Source of the DNA: CAZMGV01 sp964565925
GTDB taxonomy: Bacteria; JAGRBM01; JAHCIT01
Direction of reading: 5' to 3'
Assembly: GCA_964565925.1 (NCBI GenBank)
Contig: CAZMGV010000014.1
Span: 1 to 64,000, forward strand
DNA: 64,000 bases
Of the stretch, positions 30,720-37,892 are shown in pieces. A program made the position numbers and the translations under genes. Below the pieces are notes generated by a model. The model had not been told where the DNA came from. It searched no databases and worked only from the letters and a program-made list of their open reading frames with translations. The stretch's first letter is position 1. Every line of letters begins with the position of its first letter.

Positions 30720-30849
30720 GAACAGAATCCTCGTTTCGACTGTGATTGCCGGAAACTCCGGCCGCGCCGGTCCTCAAAGAAACCGGGCGCGGCGGAGAGT
30801 AGCCGAACGCACCGGCCTGTAAAGGGCCGCACCGGCATGGGAAGCAAGA

Positions 30850-30892
30850 AAAAGGAAAAGCGCGGGTCCTTTGGGGGACCCGCGCCTTTCGT
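30850..30892 (-). terminator. Rho-independent terminator of the RRM gene
   Basis: A perfect 10-bp stem (GCGCGGGTCC at 30860-30869, GGACCCGCGC at 30876-30885) has a 6-base loop. Read leftward it is followed by TTTTCCTTTTTCTT, a strong U-tract. It ends transcription of the RNA-binding protein gene that stops at 30935. Confidence 0.8.
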
Positions 30893-30934
30893 GTTGACCG
30901 TTAAGGTCAGCCGGTCAGGAAACCGGGAAGCTAC

Positions 30935-31345
30935 TTAGTAGCCGCCGCGATCGCCGCCACGGCCGCCGCGGTCACGTCCGCCGCCGCCGTAGCCGCCGCG
31001 ATCACCGCCGCGTCCGCCGCCGCCGAAGCCGCCGCGATCGCCGCCACGGCCGCCACGGTCGCCGCCGCGGAATCCGCCGCCGCCACCGCCGCCGCCCTGG
31101 GGACGTTCACGCGCTTCGTTGATCGTCAGCGCGCGGCCGTTCAGGTCCTTGCCATTCAGGCCGTCAACGACGGTGCGAATGTTTTCGGTGTCGTTGACTT
31201 CCACGAAGCCGAAGCCGCGCGAGCGGCCCGTTTCACGGTCCGTCACGAGCTTGACGCCCGTCACTTCGCAGCCGTTGTTTTCGAAGAAGCCACGCACGTC
31301 CTCAGACGTTGCGCTGTAGGGAAGATTCCCAACGAATACTCTCAT
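30935..31345 (-). CDS. RRM RNA-binding protein with RGG tail
   Basis: The 136-residue protein has one RNA-recognition motif: RNP2 VFVGNL (residues 3-8) and RNP1 SRGFGFVEV (42-50). A C-terminal tail of about 55 residues follows, built of Gly, Arg, Asp and Tyr (GGDRGG, GGYGGGG repeats). Bacterial RRM-Gly proteins of this kind bind RNA and are often cold-induced. The tail is much longer than in cyanobacterial Rbp proteins and resembles eukaryotic RGG boxes; it may promote condensation, which is inference. I take ATG 31345 rather than the GTG one codon earlier. The gene is monocistronic with its own terminator. Confidence 0.9.
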   Translation of the reverse strand: MRVFVGNLPYSATSEDVRGFFENNGCEVTGVKLVTDRETGRSRGFGFVEVNDTENIRTVVDGLNGKDLNGRALTINEARERPQGGGGGGGGFRGGDRGGRGGDRGGFGGGGRGGDRGGYGGGGRDRGGRGGDRGGY

Positions 31346-31803
31346 CACGATAGAACTCCGATATCACGCAGGCCCTGTATATGTGCCCCCGTCAGCAATG
31401 GCCTGCACAAGCATTGCCCGTAAGGTTCGCGTTACCCCGGCTGGATGAGTCGAAAGGGGTCCCACGAAATCACACTCTTTCACAGGGTCTTCAGTAACCG
31501 GGACATCGGACTCAGGAGTTCACGTCGAACGCGCGAGTCGGCAGCACAGATTCATCAGGCCCCATCCAGCCAAACCGGCAATACAATAACCGTTCTCCCC
31601 GCAAATAACGAACGGAATTTATTAAGAGTTCACGATTTTCACAAAGGGGGTTTTCAAGCGGAAACGACCCGATTTGCGTCAGAATCCGGTGAGAAACGGG
31701 GGCAAATTCCGATACTGGAGTAAAACAGTGGTATTTTTATGTTGACAGGCTGCGGCAATACCGGATAAAAACAATCGTGTTCTTGTTGGGAGGAGAAGCC
31801 GAC
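31346..31803. promoter_or_regulatory. Divergent intergenic region between the RRM and TetR genes
   Basis: This 458-bp gap serves both neighbours. For the TetR gene, TTGACA (31742-31747), a 17-bp spacer and ATAAAA (31765-31770) form a good sigma-70 promoter, and GGGAGGAG precedes the ATG. For the RRM gene a long 5' leader is likely; a weak leftward TTGTGA-16-ATAAAT lies near 31615-31645. A 92-codon open frame (31445-31723) has no ribosome site and no coding character. Confidence 0.55.
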
Positions 31804-32562
31804 ATGAGACCGAACCGAATCATCCGCAGTCCCGGTGAACTCGCAGATAACTCATTAAATTCAAATAGTTATGGCGCACACAGGCCGCCTCCTCCCCCCG
31901 CCCCGGGCCCGGAGATGAACCCGGCGACGGAGAAGGCCCTTCCCCGCGGACGCTACCGCCGGGATCTCACCCCCCAGGACCGGTCCGAACGCCAGCGGAT
32001 GCAGCTGCTGACGGCGGCGGCCAAGGTTTTCGCCTCCAAAGGATTCGCCAATACCGCCGTTGAAGACGTCGTGAAGGAGGCCGGCATGAGCCGCGCCACC
32101 TTCTATATCCATTTCCAGGACAAGGACGATCTGCTGGGCGAGCTCTACGACACCGGCGCCAACGCGCTCATCCGCAACATCAAGTGCGCGGTCCAGAACA
32201 TCAAGGACCCGCTCAAGCGTCTGGAAAAATCGTTCGAAGCTTACGTCTTCATGCTCACCCACGGCGGCGATGTCGCCCGTGTGGTCGTGAGCGAAGTGGC
32301 CGCCGGCGGCCCGAAGATGCTGGAGCGCCGCGACCGCGTGCACCGCGAGTTCATGGAGATGTTCCGCAAGCTGGGCAGCGAAGTGATGCCCGCCGCGAAG
32401 CTGCAGAAGATCCAGTACAGCGACGTCACCCTGCGGGCGATGATCGCCGGCATCGAGGCCGTGGTGTTCAACTACCTCTGGCGCGGCGAATCCAGAAAAC
32501 TGATCACCGAGGCAAAGCCCGAACTGTTCAAGTTCATGCTGAACTCGCTCGGCCACCACTGA
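31804..32562 (+). CDS. TetR-family transcriptional regulator
   Basis: The 252-residue protein has a TetR N-terminal domain at about residues 66-112: LLTAAAKVFASKGFANTAVEDVVKEAGMSRATFYIHFQDKDDLL, where the HTH recognition helix is GMSRATFYIHF. The C-terminal ligand/dimer domain is helical with no known family. It begins with an unusual ~60-residue extension containing HRPPPPPAPGP. ATG 31804 is chosen because GGGAGGAG lies 7 bases upstream; GTG 31777 is the longer alternative. It acts on DNA, most likely at its own or neighbouring promoters; a palindrome at 33024-33042 is a candidate site. Confidence 0.9.
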   Translation: MRPNRIIRSPGELADNSLNSNSYGAHRPPPPPAPGPEMNPATEKALPRGRYRRDLTPQDRSERQRMQLLTAAAKVFASKGFANTAVEDVVKEAGMSRATFYIHFQDKDDLLGELYDTGANALIRNIKCAVQNIKDPLKRLEKSFEAYVFMLTHGGDVARVVVSEVAAGGPKMLERRDRVHREFMEMFRKLGSEVMPAAKLQKIQYSDVTLRAMIAGIEAVVFNYLWRGESRKLITEAKPELFKFMLNSLGHH

Positions 32563-32672
32563 CCCGGAGGCCGGGAATTCCTGATTTAGGTCATTGTCCA
32601 CAAACTGGACGGTGTTAGTTTACTGAAGGCGAAACCGGCCCCGCAAAGGCCGTCGCCCGGGGAGACCTGCCT

Positions 32673-32975
32673 ATGACCGACATCCCGCTTCTGCCCGTCA
32701 CCGGCAAAGACGTCCTGAAACTGTTTCCCGCCGGTAGCGCCGCAAGTGACGAAGTCCGCGACCGCATCGACAGCCTCATCGGCACCGCCGCGCGCCTGAA
32801 TGCTCACCTCATCGTGGACCGCGACCTCCACGACCCGGACGGCCCGCTCCGGTTCATCGTCGTCCGTGGCGACACCCGCTACGGGCCGCTCTCTGTCACC
32901 CGCGCCGAACTCGAAACCCCCGCGACCGCTCAGCGCCTGCGCGAATGGATCGAGTCGGTGAAAGAGACGCACTGA
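32673..32975 (+). CDS. Hypothetical protein
   Basis: The 100-residue soluble protein reads TDIPLLPVTGKDVLKLFPAG near the start and LRFIVVRGDTRYGPLSVT in the middle, with a C-terminal helix TAQRLREWIESVKETH. It has no Cys and no membrane segment. It lies 110 bp after the TetR gene and has a GGGGAG ribosome site nine bases before ATG. No family is recognised. A basic-helix and short-sheet arrangement suggests a small alpha/beta fold. Confidence 0.55.
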   Translation: MTDIPLLPVTGKDVLKLFPAGSAASDEVRDRIDSLIGTAARLNAHLIVDRDLHDPDGPLRFIVVRGDTRYGPLSVTRAELETPATAQRLREWIESVKETH

Positions 32976-33023
32976 GCCTTCTTTAAAACCCCTTCTTTCG
33001 CCCCGCAGCATACGTTTAATAAC

Positions 33024-33042
33024 TGTGTCACTACCTGACACA
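33024..33042. promoter_or_regulatory. Perfect palindrome, candidate repressor operator
   Basis: TGTGTCA-CTACC-TGACACA is a perfect 7-bp inverted repeat with a 5-bp spacer. It lies just after an AT-rich TTTAATAA stretch that could be a -10, about 100 bp upstream of the next gene. Size and symmetry suit a dimeric regulator such as the TetR protein encoded 1 kb upstream. It has no T-run, so a terminator is unlikely. Confidence 0.45.
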
Positions 33043-33057
33043 CACCTCTGTTACGTT

Positions 33058-33126
33058 CCTCGCTGGAAACGAGGTTCGCGGACTCATGCCCGGGTCCGCA
33101 CAGACATTCCCCCGCCGTCCAACGGC
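33058..33126 (+). ncRNA. Structured 5' leader, three consecutive hairpins
   Basis: CCTCG-ctggaaa-CGAGG (33058-33074), GCGGAC-N10-GTCCGC (33078-33099) and GCCGT-cca-ACGGC (33114-33126) lie in a row immediately before the GAGG ribosome site of the next gene. It matches no riboswitch consensus I know. It may be a regulatory leader. Confidence 0.35.
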
Positions 33127-33146
33127 ATGGGAAAGAGGTGATGGCT

Positions 33147-33743
33147 ATGCAGGTTGAAACACGGATTGATTCGAGGCTGAAAGGTCCGTTCGCGGACCAG
33201 TCGATCAGCGACCCCGTCCAGGCGGTCGGTCTGGCCAGACGGGCGGTGGATATCGCCGACCGGCTGCTGCTGCTCGACGACGCGCGGGCGCAGATCGCGC
33301 AGGAACTCCTGCTCATGTACGACGAGAGCGGAAACGAGCGGGTCCGCCTGGACGCGCTGAAATCGGGCGTCCGGGAACTCCGGCTGCTCAGGGACGACTG
33401 GCTGAAGGACGCCGCGCGGCTGGAGAAGACCGGCAAGGCGGCCCCAACAACCCAGTCCACCGACGACGCCGACCTGAAACTTCCGGACAAGGTTACGCCG
33501 GAAAACGCCGCACAGGCGGCCGAGGCGCTCCGGGCCGGAGTGGCGGACGCCCGGGAGAAAATAGTTAGCCAGTTAAAGGAACGAAAAAGCGCGTGTGAGG
33601 AATCTCACGCAACAGGTGAAACCGGCAATGAGGGGTTCACTACCGAAATGAACCCGCCGCCGCACTCGCAGGCCCACCGGGCCGGACAGAATCCCGGTCT
33701 CACAGGCGGAAAGCGCCCGAGGGGGTCGAGAAGGCTGGCCTGA
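33147..33743 (+). CDS. Hypothetical protein with helical core
   Basis: From ATG 33147 (GAGG eight bases upstream) the protein is 198 residues; GTG 33138 and ATG 33141 are alternatives. Residues 20-95 are regular amphipathic helix (AVGLARRAVDIADRLLLLDDARAQIAQELLLMY; LKSGVRELRLLRDDWLKDAARLEK). The rest is low-complexity and polar, ending in a basic PRGSRRLA. It converges tightly (9 bp) on the nirA-like gene. No family recognised. Confidence 0.5.
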   Translation: MQVETRIDSRLKGPFADQSISDPVQAVGLARRAVDIADRLLLLDDARAQIAQELLLMYDESGNERVRLDALKSGVRELRLLRDDWLKDAARLEKTGKAAPTTQSTDDADLKLPDKVTPENAAQAAEALRAGVADAREKIVSQLKERKSACEESHATGETGNEGFTTEMNPPPHSQAHRAGQNPGLTGGKRPRGSRRLA

Positions 33744-33752
33744 AAAGGGTCT

Positions 33753-35345
33753 TTACACCACGAGATACGGCCGGACGATTTCCGACCAGAACGGCACGCC
33801 CTTGCGCTCGTAACAGTCGACGAACGACTCGCCCGAATGGCGTTCCTTCATGAAGGTGTCGAGAACGGATTTCACCAGATCCACGCACTTTTCGGGATAA
33901 ACCGCCTTGGCGGCGACATCACCCACGCGGCCGGCGCCTTCGAGGTGCCCGCCAAGCGCCACCTGATAGGCTTCGCGCTTCACGTTGTCGATGTTCTTCA
34001 CGATGCCCTGGAAGCCGATGTCGGCCGTGTGGTGCTGGGCGCAGGCGTTCGGACAGCCGTTGATATGAATCCGGAAGTTGCGGAACACGACCGAATAGCG
34101 CTGGTCGGCTCCGAACTTCGCCATGATCTGGTGCGCGAGCTGCGGGCTCTCGGAGACCGCCTTCGTGCAGAGTGTCGTTCCGACGCAGGCCACCACGTCG
34201 GCGAGGTGCGAATGCCCGTTCACGTCGAAACCGACCCAGCGCAGCTGGGCGACCAGTTCGTTCACGTCCGTCGTGTGGACGTAGTGCAGCTCGAAGTTCT
34301 GCCGGTTGGTGAAGGTGACCGAGCTGTCGCCGTATTTGTCGGCCAGATCGGCCGCCCGGTAGAGCTGCGACGCCGAGAGGTCGCCCCGGGGCACCAGCGC
34401 CCGGACGATCATCCGGTCCCGCTGTTTCTGCGGATAGATGCCCGTGAACTCGTCCGGCGGCTGGACGGCCCCCGTCTGCACGACCGGCGAGGCCGGCAGG
34501 ATCTCGTTCACGTCGACCGACTCTTCCTGTTTGATGTAGTCGAGTAGCGTCTCGCGGAACTTCTCGACGCCCCACTCCATGACGATGAACTTCATGCGCG
34601 CCTTGGTGCGCACCCGGCGGTTGCCATGGTCGCGGAACAGCTTCACGAACGCGCGGCTCACCGGCACGACCGTTTCGGCCGGAATGAAATCAAATATCGG
34701 CTTGGAGAGGTGCGGCTTGGCGCCGAGCCCGCCGCCCGCGATCACGCGGAAACCGTTCTGGGTAACCCCTTCGGTGACCTTGCGGGTCGCGATATAGCCG
34801 ATGTCGTTGATCTGCGGCTGGGCGCAGGAACTGGAGCAGCCGTTGAACGAGATCTTGAACTTGCGCGGCAGGTTGCGCAGTTCCTCGCGCAGGATGAAGT
34901 CGTCGTGGACGGCCTTCACGTACGGGTTCACGTCGAACGCCTCGTGCGAGCAGAGACCCGCCCACGGACAGGCGACGACGTTGCGGACGCAGTCGCCGCA
35001 GGCGTTCTTGGTCGTGAGGCCGATCTTCTCGAGTTCCGTCATCACCTTGTGGACGTTCTCGATCGTGACCCAGTGGTACTGGATATCCTGGCGGGTGGTG
35101 AGGTTCATGACGCCGCGGCAGTACCGGTCGGCGATGTGCGCGATTCCGCGCGCCTGGTGCGCCGTCACGCGGCCTCCGGGGATCTTCACCCGGATCATGT
35201 AACTGCCCTTCTGGAGCTGGTGATAGACGCCGTCCCACTTGAAGAGATTCCAGTCCTCTTCAGTGATGCCTTCGCCCTTCTTCTCGGCCCAGCCGGGGAA
35301 GTTGTTGTTGAAACCCTTGAGTTTAGCCCGTTCGACTTCGTTCAT
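33753..35345 (-). CDS. Siroheme nitrite/sulfite reductase (ferredoxin type)
   Basis: The 530-residue enzyme carries two ferredoxin-like half domains and two siroheme/Fe4S domains. Cluster ligands are C387-VGTTL-C393 and C431-PNA-C435. Substrate and siroheme-binding arginines occur in YMIRVKIPGGRVT and NLTTRQDIQYHW. Six-electron reduction of nitrite to ammonia or sulfite to sulfide takes place in the cytoplasm with ferredoxin as donor. I cannot decide nitrite versus sulfite from sequence alone. A ferredoxin gene lies divergently 208 bp away and is an obvious partner. A palindrome overlaps its promoter (35398-35437). Confidence 0.93.
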   Translation of the reverse strand: MNEVERAKLKGFNNNFPGWAEKKGEGITEEDWNLFKWDGVYHQLQKGSYMIRVKIPGGRVTAHQARGIAHIADRYCRGVMNLTTRQDIQYHWVTIENVHKVMTELEKIGLTTKNACGDCVRNVVACPWAGLCSHEAFDVNPYVKAVHDDFILREELRNLPRKFKISFNGCSSSCAQPQINDIGYIATRKVTEGVTQNGFRVIAGGGLGAKPHLSKPIFDFIPAETVVPVSRAFVKLFRDHGNRRVRTKARMKFIVMEWGVEKFRETLLDYIKQEESVDVNEILPASPVVQTGAVQPPDEFTGIYPQKQRDRMIVRALVPRGDLSASQLYRAADLADKYGDSSVTFTNRQNFELHYVHTTDVNELVAQLRWVGFDVNGHSHLADVVACVGTTLCTKAVSESPQLAHQIMAKFGADQRYSVVFRNFRIHINGCPNACAQHHTADIGFQGIVKNIDNVKREAYQVALGGHLEGAGRVGDVAAKAVYPEKCVDLVKSVLDTFMKERHSGESFVDCYERKGVPFWSEIVRPYLVV

Positions 35346-35397
35346 TACCGTTCACCAGTGAGGATGTGGGTCATCCGGAATGTCAGGCATGGAAACC

Positions 35398-35437
35398 TAA
35401 CTAATTTAGTTATATATGGCCGGATCACCGGCTGCAA
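35398..35437 (-). promoter_or_regulatory. Promoter of the reductase gene with overlapping palindromic operator
   Basis: On the minus strand TTGCAG (35437 to 35432), a 17-bp spacer and TATAAC (35414 to 35409) form a sigma-70 promoter. The perfect palindrome TAACTAA-T-TTAGTTA (35398-35412) overlaps the -10, as expected for repression. The size and AT content recall Rrf2/IscR-type sites, but no regulator gene is adjacent. The remaining gap to 35553 shows no other feature. Confidence 0.55.
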
Positions 35438-35553
35438 CCCTCGTCTAGCAGAATTTGGACAAATGGGGACAGCCCGAAGCCTCTGTTAACGAAGAAAACT
35501 TGTTTCACTGATCCCGATACACCTAAATCCAGCACGAGCGAGAGACGATTCCC

Positions 35554-35787
35554 GTGGCAGACCGCACCAAGGCATATCCTGAAAACAGACCCGGCAGGTT
35601 TTTTGTCGATGAAAACTGCATCGCCTGCGATGCCTGCGTGAATACGGCGCCCGAGTTTTTCGAGATGCACGACAAGGGATACTCCTTCGTCCGCAAGCAG
35701 CCCAAAACCAAGGAAGAACTGGCTCTCTGCCAGGAAGCCCTGGAAGGCTGCCCCACGGAAGCGATCGGCGACGAACCGGACAAGTGA
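35554..35787 (+). CDS. Single-cluster [4Fe-4S] ferredoxin
   Basis: The 77-residue protein has CIACDAC at residues 22-28 and a distant CPTEAI (Cys near 70), giving four ligands for one [4Fe-4S] cluster. It is acidic and has no second cluster motif. It could donate electrons to the divergent siroheme reductase or accept them from the FAD oxidase two genes downstream. The start is GTG 35554. The next gene begins 17 bp after its stop, and the two share the identical heptapeptide CIACDAC. Confidence 0.88.
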   Translation: MADRTKAYPENRPGRFFVDENCIACDACVNTAPEFFEMHDKGYSFVRKQPKTKEELALCQEALEGCPTEAIGDEPDK

Positions 35788-35803
35788 AGCAGTAAAGGAC
35801 GAT

Positions 35804-36313
35804 ATGAAAGCCCGAATCTATGCCCTCTTCTTCCTCGGCTGGCGGTTCTTCATCCATGTGCTGAAGATGGTCTCCCCGTTCCACAAGTCGCCCGGCCTCG
35901 ACCATTACCGCCGGAACTACGAAGCCGACGGGCTCACGACCATCTCGCCTGTCGAACGCAACCGGATGCTGGGCTTCGAAAAATGCATCGCCTGCGACGC
36001 CTGCGTGCACAGCTACTTCGTCGCCAATCATTACGACGCCCGCCAGCCCACGCCGCGCGATCTGGCGCTCTGTCTATCCCGCTCGATGCCCGACTACCCC
36101 TCGGCCCGCAAGGTCGTGGACTCCTGGAAGGGGATGGACCGGTTCGAGGCCGTCTGCCCGCGGGGCGTGGACCTGCCGGGCATTGTCGAGATGATGAAGC
36201 ACCATATCGACGCCTACGACCGTTCGATCAAGAGTGCTCCGGCCATGGTGAAGAAAGCCGCCGCCGCCGCCGCCGCCTCCGCCCCGGCCCCAATCCCCTC
36301 AAGGGCCTCCTGA
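35804..36313 (+). CDS. Fe-S electron-transfer protein partner of the FAD oxidase
   Basis: The 169-residue protein starts with a hydrophobic/aromatic segment (IYALFFLGWRFFIHVLKMV) that may be membrane-associated. CIACDAC lies at residues 61-67, LALCL at about 97 and EAVCPRGV at about 125. The spacing resembles HdrC or fumarate-reductase-type iron-sulfur subunits rather than a simple ferredoxin. It ends with a poly-Ala/Pro tail. An AAGGA ribosome site precedes ATG. It sits between a ferredoxin and a GlcD-like gene, so it likely passes electrons from the flavin to ferredoxin or quinone. Confidence 0.65.
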   Translation: MKARIYALFFLGWRFFIHVLKMVSPFHKSPGLDHYRRNYEADGLTTISPVERNRMLGFEKCIACDACVHSYFVANHYDARQPTPRDLALCLSRSMPDYPSARKVVDSWKGMDRFEAVCPRGVDLPGIVEMMKHHIDAYDRSIKSAPAMVKKAAAAAAASAPAPIPSRAS

Positions 36314-36323
36314 TACCGACCGT

Positions 36324-37739
36324 ATGCCGCTCCCGCGTTTCCCCGCTCTGACCGCCCGGCATGCCGATGCCCTGCGCCGGATCTGCGGAGACACACACGT
36401 CTTCACCGACGACGAACGCCGGGCAGACTACGGTCACGACGAAACCGAGGATCTGGTGTTCAGCCCGGATGTGGTCGTGGAACCGGGAACGACCGCCGAA
36501 GTCGCCGCCGTGATGAAGTTCGCGAGCGACGAGAAGCTGCCGGTCACCCCGCGAGCGGCCGGCACCGGTCTTTCCGGCGGCGCGCTTCCGGTACACGGCG
36601 GCATCCTGCTCTCCATGAAACGGTTCAACCGGATCCTCGAGATCGACCGGGCCAACGTCATGGCGGTCGTCGAACCGGGTGTCATCACCGAAGTTTTTCA
36701 GAACGCCGTCGAGGAGCTGGGCCTGTTCTACCCGCCCGACCCGGCCTCCCGGGGTTCCTGCCACCTGGGCGGAAACCTCGCGGAATGCTCCGGCGGTCCG
36801 AGGGCGGTGAAATACGGCGTGACGAAGGACTACGTGCTCGGTCTCGAAGCCGTACTGCCGTCGGGCGAGATCATCCGGACGGGCGGAAAGCTCCTCAAAA
36901 ACGTCACCGGCTACAATCTCACCCAGCTGATCGTGGGCAGCGAGGGCACGCTCGCCGTGATCACGAAAATCATCTTCCGGCTGATCCCGCTGCCCAGGTA
37001 CCGGGAAACCCTGATGGCCGCCTACGACTCGCCGGAAGCGGCCTGCCGGACCGTACCGGCGCTGTTCTTCGGCGGACTCGTGCCGTCGGCCTGCGAATTC
37101 ATGGAACGGGACGCCGTGGAGAGCGCCTGCCGCCATCTGAACAAGACGATCCCGCACCGCGACGCCGCCGCGCACCTCCTGATCGAAGTGGACGGTAGCA
37201 ACCCGGCCCAGGTCCGCGCCCAGGCTGAACAGATCTGCGAGATCGCCCTCGAAGGCGGCGCGAAGGACGTCGTGCTGGCCGACGGCCCCTCCAAGCAGAA
37301 AGACCTCTGGACCATCCGCCGGACTGTCGGGGAAGCCGTAAAGTCCCGGGCCGTCTACAAGGAAGAAGACACCGTCGTGCCCCGCGCCGCCCTTCCGGAG
37401 CTGCTCTCGGGGGTGAAAGCCATCTGCGCCCGGCACGGGGTCGTGAGCGTCTGTTACGGACACGCGGGCGACGGGAACCTGCACGTCAATCTGCTCAAGG
37501 AGAACGTGAGCGACCAGGACTGGGACGAGAAGCTCCCGGTCTGCATCGACGAGATCTTCCGCCATACCTGCGCCCTGGGCGGAACAATCTCGGGCGAGCA
37601 CGGGATCGGCTACGTCCAGAAGCGATACCTGGCGATCGCCTTCAGTCGGGCCGAACTGAGGATACTCAAGGCGGTCAAGGCGGCCTTCGACCCGGACGGC
37701 ATTCTGAACCCCGGAAAGATTTTTCCGGAAGCAACCTGA
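36324..37739 (+). CDS. FAD-linked 2-hydroxyacid oxidase, GlcD-like
   Basis: The 471-residue protein has an N-terminal FAD-binding-4 domain: VTPRAAGTGLSGGALPV, EPGVITEVFQ, PPDPASRGSCHLGGNLAE, and LLKNVTGYNLTQLIVGSEGTL. The FAD-oxidase C domain ends with CYGHAGDGNLHVNLL and ISGEHGIGYVQKRYL, which hold the substrate/metal-binding residues. The family oxidises glycolate, D-lactate or other 2-hydroxyacids. No glcE or glcF follows; instead the upstream Fe-S gene (10 bp gap) is the likely electron acceptor. The ABC importer downstream might bring in the substrate, but the gap of 153 bp leaves this open. Confidence 0.9.
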   Translation: MPLPRFPALTARHADALRRICGDTHVFTDDERRADYGHDETEDLVFSPDVVVEPGTTAEVAAVMKFASDEKLPVTPRAAGTGLSGGALPVHGGILLSMKRFNRILEIDRANVMAVVEPGVITEVFQNAVEELGLFYPPDPASRGSCHLGGNLAECSGGPRAVKYGVTKDYVLGLEAVLPSGEIIRTGGKLLKNVTGYNLTQLIVGSEGTLAVITKIIFRLIPLPRYRETLMAAYDSPEAACRTVPALFFGGLVPSACEFMERDAVESACRHLNKTIPHRDAAAHLLIEVDGSNPAQVRAQAEQICEIALEGGAKDVVLADGPSKQKDLWTIRRTVGEAVKSRAVYKEEDTVVPRAALPELLSGVKAICARHGVVSVCYGHAGDGNLHVNLLKENVSDQDWDEKLPVCIDEIFRHTCALGGTISGEHGIGYVQKRYLAIAFSRAELRILKAVKAAFDPDGILNPGKIFPEAT

Positions 37740-37892
37740 CCGGTCCCGAAAACGCTTCGACGATTGCGTGAAAATGGCCGCTTCGCCTTGCCCTATTCCC
37801 GGGCCGTGGCTAAATGTTCACGCGGTTCCGAGCGATAGCGCCGGACCACAAGCCTTAAGAAATTTGTCGATACCGAGAAGGATCCGAGCGGC

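Noticed and set aside
29630..30777. N-terminal 380 codons read in frame with the Asd-like gene through leuB
   Set aside because: This part is a frame-shifted shadow of leuB; Asd homology begins only at about 29622.
30935..31110. Tandem DNA repeats in the 3' part of the RRM gene
   Set aside because: They are the coding sequence of the Gly/Arg tail, in frame and ending at the proper stop.
31445..31723. A 92-codon gene between the RRM and TetR genes
   Set aside because: No ribosome site, no homology and unbiased codon use; the stretch is more likely leader and promoter.
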